DNA of 64,000 nt from Odontocerum albicorne (taxonomy: Eukaryota; Arthropoda; Insecta; Trichoptera; Odontoceridae): positions 36,237,491 through 36,301,490 of the forward strand of contig OX463848.1 of NCBI GenBank assembly GCA_949825065.1. The letters run 5' to 3'. Under the pieces are notes generated by a model. It did not search any database, had not been told where the DNA came from, and saw nothing but the letters and a program-made list of their open reading frames with translations. Every line of letters starts with the position of its first letter. Positions within the stretch are counted from its first letter, which is position 1. Shown piece after piece: positions 15,201-24,200 of the stretch. A program made the translations under genes and the position numbers.

Positions 15201-18200
15201 ATTGGCGGCTTTAACGATTTAACTCACCTTTCAGAAAAGATCAAAAAACATAATTCATGCCAAATTCATCTTAAAAACGTTTTAAGCCTAAATGTTACGT
15301 TAAAAAGGATAAAATCATTTTTGAGAAATACAATGAGCCAGGACAGACTGAATGCTTTATCAATATTAAGCATCGAAAATGAGCTAATTCAGTCTATACC
15401 TGATTTCAACAAAAGGGTCATTGAGGTCTTCGCTAAACAAAAAGAGCGGAGAATAGAACTTCTCTATAAATAGGTATGTAATTTTTTTTTTCTTTATATT
15501 ATTTGGTATTTGGATACCTACTCTGGTGAACCCCCAATTATTTGGTCCACCGGCCGCCACTGCCACCCACATTAAAACTCATAATACCCTGGTGTCATGT
15601 TACTATGGACCACCCCCATCAAAACTTATATCATACTGGTGTCATGTTACTATGGACCACCCCATCAAAACTTATAGCACACTGGTGTCATGTTACTATG
15701 GACCACCCACATAAAACTTATACTACACTGGTGTCATGTTACTATGGACCACCCACATCAAAACGTTTATCTAACATAGAAGCATTCGAGAGACACACAA
15801 AGCCATAAACAAAAATAAAAAACTTATTTATCACCAAATAATGGGAAAAAAATCGTATATTTTCTTATAAATATAGTTTAATACGATTACTCAAAAATAT
15901 AAACCATCGAAAAGGAGGAAATTTAAATTAACACTTAGTATATGTATCAAGTCATTTTTTTTTTCTAATTTAAATTACAGCATGGACTGACGAAGAGATT
16001 GTAGCTCAAGCCGTCATTTTCGTGTTTGCCGGTTTCGAGACCATTTCTACCTTACTTTCCTTCTTGTGCTACGAGTTGGCTAGAAACCCTGACAAGCAAA
16101 AACTTCTCAGAAAGGAAGTGGATGATTATATTGCGGAAAATGGAACTATGGTGACATACAATGACCTTCGGGATTTAGCGTACATGGACATGGTAGTTAC
16201 AGGTACTATTAAATTACGTATTTTTTTGTAAACCAAAACGACATCCTGTGCAACTTTAATCATTTCAATGATTCAATGATTCGAATGCGAATCATGGGTT
16301 ACCTACAGACGACATTGTCAACAGAGGCACCTTATGCAAATAATTAAGATTCGACGGCACCATATGGTATCAAATAATGAAAATTCGACGGTATCATATA
16401 CAGTGGAACCTCTCATAACGAGAATAATTCGTTCCAGAATCTTACTCGTTATGTGAAACACTCGTTAAGCGAAACAATTTTTCCCATATAAATCAATGTA
16501 AAATACGATAATGCGTTCCATGTCGAAAAAAATACTCAATTTTTTTGAGAAGCAACCTTTCAACATCATCAAGAATAGGTAACCGTTTCGTAGACATTCT
16601 TGACACTCCTTTTGAAGCATCTATCTTCTTATTTTTGTCCTTCTTCTTGAGGATAGAGCAAATCGTTGATGTAGACCGATTGTATGTGCGCGCTAGATCA
16701 GCCACGCTCACACCTCGTTCTCGCTTTTCATTTCTACAGTTACTTTTATTCTCTTATGGCTGTCTTCTTGTGGTTTTTCCTTCAGGGCCATTTTTGCAAG
16801 GGTTATTAAACTTTGCACAAAAAAAAATACAAATAATGTCTTAACACAAGTTTAAAAAAATGTGTGATCACATGTGACACTAACGCGCTAGCGGAACGAG
16901 TGCTAACCAGAGACTGACGCACTGACGCGGAAGTCCCGGGTCACAAGGGAGTGACGTGAAGATGGGACTTCCCCTTTCTGCGTCACTCGTTATGCGAAAT
17001 GTCGCTCGTTAAGGGAGCATTTTTTTCACAATCTGTTTTGCTCGTTATGCGAATTACTCGTTATGAGAGGTGCTCGTTATGAGAGGTGCTCGTTATAAGA
17101 GGTTCCACTGTACTATCAAATGATAAAGTTTTTAGAACAGCATACTGTTTTAGCAACGAGATTATTTTGTCGCGTGTTCGCATTTGGCGGTCTGGATATA
17201 TAGCTCGCATGTTTGAATACAAACTTGCAAAAAATATCCTCTTTGACGAGTTGACGTTAAGATAATCGTAGAAGAATGCGCGATGGACAACTCAAGATAT
17301 ACAAATACGTACTGCAGGAGAAGCTTAAAAGCATACATTCTTAGCTCAACTTGGAGAAAATAGCAACAGATTGAACCAAATAGCGTAGAACTGTTGTTAG
17401 TTATCAGATACCCATAATAAAAAAAACAGTAATATCTTCATTTCAAAACTGTATGACTCAATATATACTGGAGAAGTTTTGTTTTGAAATCTAAGAGATC
17501 TCAGTCGACTATCATGTGTCCGAATTCTTAGTCCTAAATCTTTTTTTTTTAACCTGGCGAGTTTATTGCCATGTGGCAATCTCTTCCAACCTTAATTATA
17601 TGTAAATACTAAATCCTTAACTTTTGTATTATATTTTTCTGAACAATTAAGTGATAAATTTCATTCCATATCTTCGTAGCTTTCCTAAAAAGTGAGTCAC
17701 GTGGTTTCATTTTTTCTCTTTTAAGCGTATGATGCCCGATTCTGAATATAAATCACATTTTTTTAATGTTAGAAATGTAGAGCGTCGATCATCCGGGACT
17801 CAATAATATGTTAGTTGGATTAACCGTGGCCCTCTGTACAAACTTTGTTTTGTAAAAAAATTAGGTTTTTTTTTTTCCAATTTTTTAACAAACGGTCGCG
17901 TTTTGAAAATAAAAAAACATGGATCTAAACTTTTATAAAATTTATGTTTTACATTATACCATTATACCATATTATACCATTCGACTAACGCAAGTAAGTT
18001 TCCTTGAGTCCACACGACACGAAAATACAATATTTGAACTCAGAGCGTCCCAATGTAATTGCCGTGGAATGATACCGGGTGGCGTTTATCAGTTGTATTT
18101 GTCAAACATTAAAAAAGCTTGTTTGTGTACTCATCTTGTGTAGTAAAATTAATCTACCAATTCAACTCTTAAAATGTTTAATTTAATAAAAATCTAATTT

Positions 18201-21200
18201 TAGATTAATCATGTTTTTCAATCAGCACGAATGCCCCCCAATTATTACGGATAATCGGCTCTCTACTTTGCTATTGAGTATTAACCGTTTTAATCCCACG
18301 GGGCCGATTATTGCCCCCAACTGGTGTATGCGAAAAATCCCACAGGGCCGATTGTCGGCCTCAAAGTTTCCATACAAGTTTTTATGTTGAATAAAAAAAT
18401 TTTTTTTATGAAATATGAAAATCACTTAATATTTTACACTCTAGAGGGGTGTCCACAAAAAAATAGATTTTAAAACTAAATATTAACTGAGATAAAAAAT
18501 AAAATATAAATTACTGTTTTGTTGCCAAAAAATGCTTGGGATTTTTCGCACATTTTATACAAAATATGCTGGGATTAACACTTGCCTTACTGTGCTTAAA
18601 AACTCCGCCAGTCACGGTGCTGGACGCTAAACGTCCAGTAAAAAATGTATATTTTAAATTAAAATTATGCAAAATCTGCTAGATTTTTTTTTGTAATTAG
18701 CTATAAAAACCATTTTACTATGTATTAAAACGTCGAATAATCAAATAAAATATAAGTCTTGGTCACTCGCTATCCATCACAGGGTGACAAGTGTTAAAAG
18801 GGTAAAGACTGGATTATGAAGTCGGACCCTAAAGCTTTGACCCAACTCTAATCTTATTTAATATTTTACAGAGACTCTACGTTTATGGCCACCTGTGGGA
18901 ACTCTGGATCGATTGGTTGTGAAGGATTATACTCTTCCACCCCCGAATGCAAATTCTGATGTATTTGAAGTAAGACACATATTTATGAATTAATTAATGA
19001 CAAGCTTGGTTAGTGAGAAGTTCGAATTATTTCTGACGATTATGCTTTCGATTCTTGGTGGTATCCAGAAGAGAAAATATTTTTTTATTTCAGTCTGGTA
19101 AAACAGTCTGGTAACAAAACTCGCTAGACCTGACACTCGAGCGAGTGTTGTTGCCTTTTCAGTGCAAGTTAGTATTTTCAACACGTGCGATGAACCGTGA
19201 GTTCAGTCCCTTATTAAGTGGTTTTAAACGTGAAGGTTCGATAAATGGGGTCAAAAACAATGTAACGCCGAACTACGCTCTTCAATATATCTGAACTGCA
19301 ATATCTGATATGTTGAAGAGCTACTTAATTACTGGAGCCGAAGAAAATAATGTCTTCCGACCATGCTCAATATGTTCGAAACACCGATTCGGATATATTG
19401 AAGGGAACCATACTATATGTGATTTATTGCACTAATTCTGGAAAAAAATAGCAGCAAAACTCACCAAGGTCTCTATCATTGGAGGTTATCGAATGACTTT
19501 GACAACGTGCAGTAAAATAATCCAAACGTCCTTTGGACATATACTAAAAATAATGACGAAAGTCTGGAAGATCTGGTGATCATGATGACAGTCGAGGGTA
19601 AGCGAGCATGATGAAGACGTCATGTGAGGTGGTCGGACCAAATAAATTACAATAGTTAAAAGTATGTGTCCTCCTTAAGCATTGCATACAATACGGCCCA
19701 TGACCAGGAAGGGTGGAGATGATGATTCAACATGTTCCAGATATAAAAGAAGACCACGACACTCAACAAACGATGAAGAGAAAGATAAGGTGAATTGCAA
19801 CATTGCAAAACTATTCTCGGGCACTGAGAGTCCGTCACAGCCTGGTCTACAAAAAGGTACTTGATGAAAACAGACCAACATAGTAAGACAAAGCAAGGAA
19901 ACGTTCAAACATAGATATAATCTTGTTCAACGACTTTTTAACTAGAGCCGATAGAAGACGCCTGTTTCGTTATATTCTGAAATGTTAATCATTTGATAAC
20001 GCTTGGTTATCAACTTCCTTTCGAAACAAGGGAAACCCCCGGCAGATATTATATGACGTCTGTACCGCACATGGTACAAATAGACTGTAGCGTAGGCACG
20101 TTGGTTGCTGCGCCGCGCTCAGAGAATCGAGGTAGCGAATTCCGAAGCGAAAATCCAGAAGAAGAAGAAGGTAGCGGGGGGGAGAGATTCCTCTCAGGCA
20201 GGTCGAAGTAGTGGGTCTCAAAGTAAAACACAGTAGAATCGGTTTTTACTGAGAATATAATTTTTCCCTAACCAGGGACCCTCTATATTAATGGTCGGTC
20301 GATCATCAGAAGCGCCCATTACCCGCGAAATACAACAACTTTCGGGGTTCTGAGCGCTGATTAGGCCGACCGGCCCGAGACCTACTCACGACGGCCCGGC
20401 CGCAAGTCCTTTATTACCTTGCGGTCGCGAACACGATTGTAGTCAAACAAACATAAATTACAAGACCATACAAACACATAAATTTCACAATATTTCAAAT
20501 ACAACCATAGAATTTACATAAACAATGAATTTACATATACAGATCAAATACAAATATAAGGGTTTTACATCCGCTTCATATACAGATCCACACAAACAAG
20601 ATATCAATGTCTATATCATTATACCACATACAAGGATGACCGCACACGTCTCATTACACGTCCGATACAATGTCAGCATCCAAACGTTGTTTAATTTCTA
20701 CCGGGCTTTTCTTTTCCTTCGAAAGAAACTTAATAATCAATCGCATGATATTTAATTTTTAACATTTCACAATACAAAGAAATAACACGTTTTCTATCGG
20801 ATCTAGTTGACATACTGCTGAGGGTATGCCAATCAAATTTCAACTTAAATATCACCTGACGGTCCGATGAGCGTGGTATCTGGCCAAAAACTTATTCAGG
20901 CTTGAGCTTTCGGAGCTTTTGGAACTTATTCAGGCTTGAGCTTTCGGAGCTTTCGGAACTTATTAACGCTTGAGCTTTCGGAGATTTCGGAACTTATTCA
21001 GGCTTGAGCTTTCGGAACTTATTAACGCTTGAGCTTTCGGAGCTTTTGGAACTTATTCAGGCTTGAGCTTTCGGAACTTATTAACGCTTGAGCTTTCGGA
21101 GATTTCGGAACTTATTCAGGCTTGAGCTTTCGGAAGTGGTATAAGACTCGTAACATCGTTGACGTCTTTCAAAAAGCGAATTTAAAAACATTACATTTCT

Positions 21201-24200
21201 CTCCAATGCCATTATATGTTTCTCCTGTTTTTCCCTCATCCTTTTTTCGAATATTCCTTCTCCTGGCCATCAATGACTATGTAAAATATATATTTATCTT
21301 TATTTAACCTTTTTATTTTAGTAATACTAAGGTTTTTTTGTCTACAAAATAAACGGAGTGACCATATGTGACAGAAACCAGAATGAAATAATTAGGGATG
21401 ATTGTGAACTTAAGGCTGACGCATTGAGTAAGATGAAAGGGAACAATATGAGATGGTTAGGGCACGTGGAACGAATAAATTAAGAAATATTTGCAAAAGA
21501 AATATACAGTGTAAATTCGAGTGGAAAACGTGGTAGAGGAAAACCAAGAAAGGTATGGTTGAATTAAGTGAATGATATTTTGAAAGAAGGAAATGAAAAA
21601 AGTCAAAGAATTCGTAAGAGCTTTATGAGAATTTGTATTGATGTTAAATAGGCGAAATATGCGTGTCGCGATAGGAAAGTCTAGTGCTCTGTCTTCTGTG
21701 TCTATCCCATCAAGGAGACGGCATGATGGTATATACAATATGTATCGATAACGCAAACCTCCAATTTCCACTCAAACTTTTGTAAAAAATTGTATGGTTG
21801 ATTTGAAAAGTTTGCCCTATACAAAAAAAAACGCCTAATTGTAGTGTACAATCAAATTTAAAATAAATAAACATATTTCATACAAAAAAAAATGTTTTCA
21901 GCTCAAGAAAAATAACTTCGTTTGGATTCCGGTTCTTTCAATTCACAAAGACCCGCAGCATTATTCTGATCCCGATAAATTCATCCCCGAGAGGTTTTCA
22001 GAAGAGAACAGAAGTAATATAAAACCATTCACCTATATGCCTTTTGGAGCTGGCCCTCGAAATTGTATAGGTAAGGTATCTTTTATCATTTTTTTATTTC
22101 CTTTAATGCAATGTTACACCTATTTCCAGATTGTGCAATATCCTTCTCTTCTCCTTCCTGGTACTGTCCCAACTCATTGCCTAGGTAGACTGTTGGGGTC
22201 GGCTCTTCTCGTTCTCAGGCTGCATATTCTTCGGTTCTGGGTGTCGCTTTCATCTAGGCCGTTTTTTTGCAGGATTTCGGAGCATTGCGTCATCCAGGAG
22301 TTCTTTGGTGTTACTCTGGACATCTGTCGAGGAAGATCCACAGACATTGCCTGATTTACAGTATGGTCTGGTGGTCTCCGTCTTATGAGCCCGTACCACC
22401 TCAGCTGTCGCTCTTCCCGCTTACTATTTATGTCAATGAATCCCAGGCTACCAGCATTGCGTCATCCAGAAGTTATTTAGTCTTACTCTGGACGGCTGTT
22501 GAGGAAGATCCACAGACATTGCCTGATTTACAGTATGGTCTGGTAGTCTCCGTCTTATGTGCTCGTACCATCTCAGCTGTCGCTCTTCCCGCTTACTATT
22601 TATGTCAGTGACTCCCAGGCTACCACGAATGCGTGAGCTCTTAATTATATCTTTCAGTGATACTACTGCCGACCACCTAAGCATTCGCATTTCTGCTGTT
22701 TCAAGTTGCATAGAGTAGGAACTATACATAGTCCAGCATTCTGAGCCATACATAATCGCGGGTCTAACGATAGTCTGGTATACCTTTCTTTTCAGTTTTA
22801 TAGGCATTTTTGGGGCACACAAGACTCCTGTTAACGATTTGAATTTCATTGAGATCTTCATTGAATGTTACCGATTTGAATTTCATTGAGATGTTCATTG
22901 AATGTTACCGATCTGAATTTCATACAGATTGTGCAATATCCATTATTTTAATTTTAAGTTTCTGAAGCTCATTTGCTGGTGTAATCATGAATTATTAAAG
23001 CGTTATAAATCAACACAAAAATAGCGCGTCGTTGGAATTGCTGCAGCAGATTAAATCTGTAGATGTTTATGGAAACTCTTCTTTTGAAATTCTTGGTTTG
23101 GTCTTTAAAGATTGTGTACTTGTTGATGTGCAATCTTTTGCACACAATAAACTAACGAGACCTATTCAAAGGATGATTGACAATAAGTCTTGATCACGAC
23201 AGATTTCCCATGAACGCGTGCCTTTCATCCGTGGGTTTTGGGTTAGATTCCCAATGGTTATTAAAAAAATAAATCATCATACTCAGTTTGTTTTTCACCT
23301 TTAGGCTTTTTATGTTCAATAAAAATTATAAAATAACCATTTGTATGGTGCCATTAAGAGAGAAAGCTCTCCTCAATGACGCTCTTATTCAGGATTTGAA
23401 CCCACTCATAAATTTTGATGAAACCTCCCAAAAAAATTCTCTTAAAATATTTCTAAAGCTGCACACGCTACTTATTTCTCTATCAGTAGAAGCAATTCTT
23501 TCAAATTGTTATATTTTTCTGTGTTTAGATTATTATAAAAAAATAGACATATTAACGTTCTTGTATAACTTTGCAGCATAGCAAATCAATAAATTGTAGT
23601 TGCATATAAATTGGCACATAATCAACATTAAAAGAATATGGGTTGCGAATTATTGATAAAATGCTTTCAATGTCTTGATAAATTAAAATTCTTCGTTTTA
23701 AATTTTACTGATAATAAAATAATGGTCCCTTCATTTCTAGGTCTCGCTAATGTGTTTTATATGTTTGACTTCGCGCCACTAAAATGAACCTGCTGTAGTT
23801 TGGCCTAGTTAGTAATACTTCTGTTAGTTAGTAACCTATACTTGAGAAAATATAGGATGGTCCCTGTGACATTTGAAATGTCATGTCTCAAAGGGATGGG
23901 ATAAAATCGTTTTTTTTTACAAATTGAATCGTTTTTTTTTATAAATCGAAAAATTGTTTTTCTCTAAACTGACGTTTTAATTCCTAATTTTCATTATACT
24001 GACTTTCTAATGTATTGTATGATTTGTATCTATCTTTAAATATGCCAAGATCCACTATGAATTAATACTTATTACGAACATTTAATTTTAGGTATAAAAA
24101 ATCGAAAATCCATTTATCGTATACCCCATCACTAGCCAATGCAGACTAACGCAGTGATTTTTGACAAACGTCAACAAATATTATTTGATTTTAACAAATT

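Noticed and set aside
13233..15808. Long open frames through the 47-bp satellite ([18 protein letters not shown] repeats)
   Set aside because: They arise because the repeat unit has no stop in some frames; units are not conserved at the protein level and the array lies in an intron.
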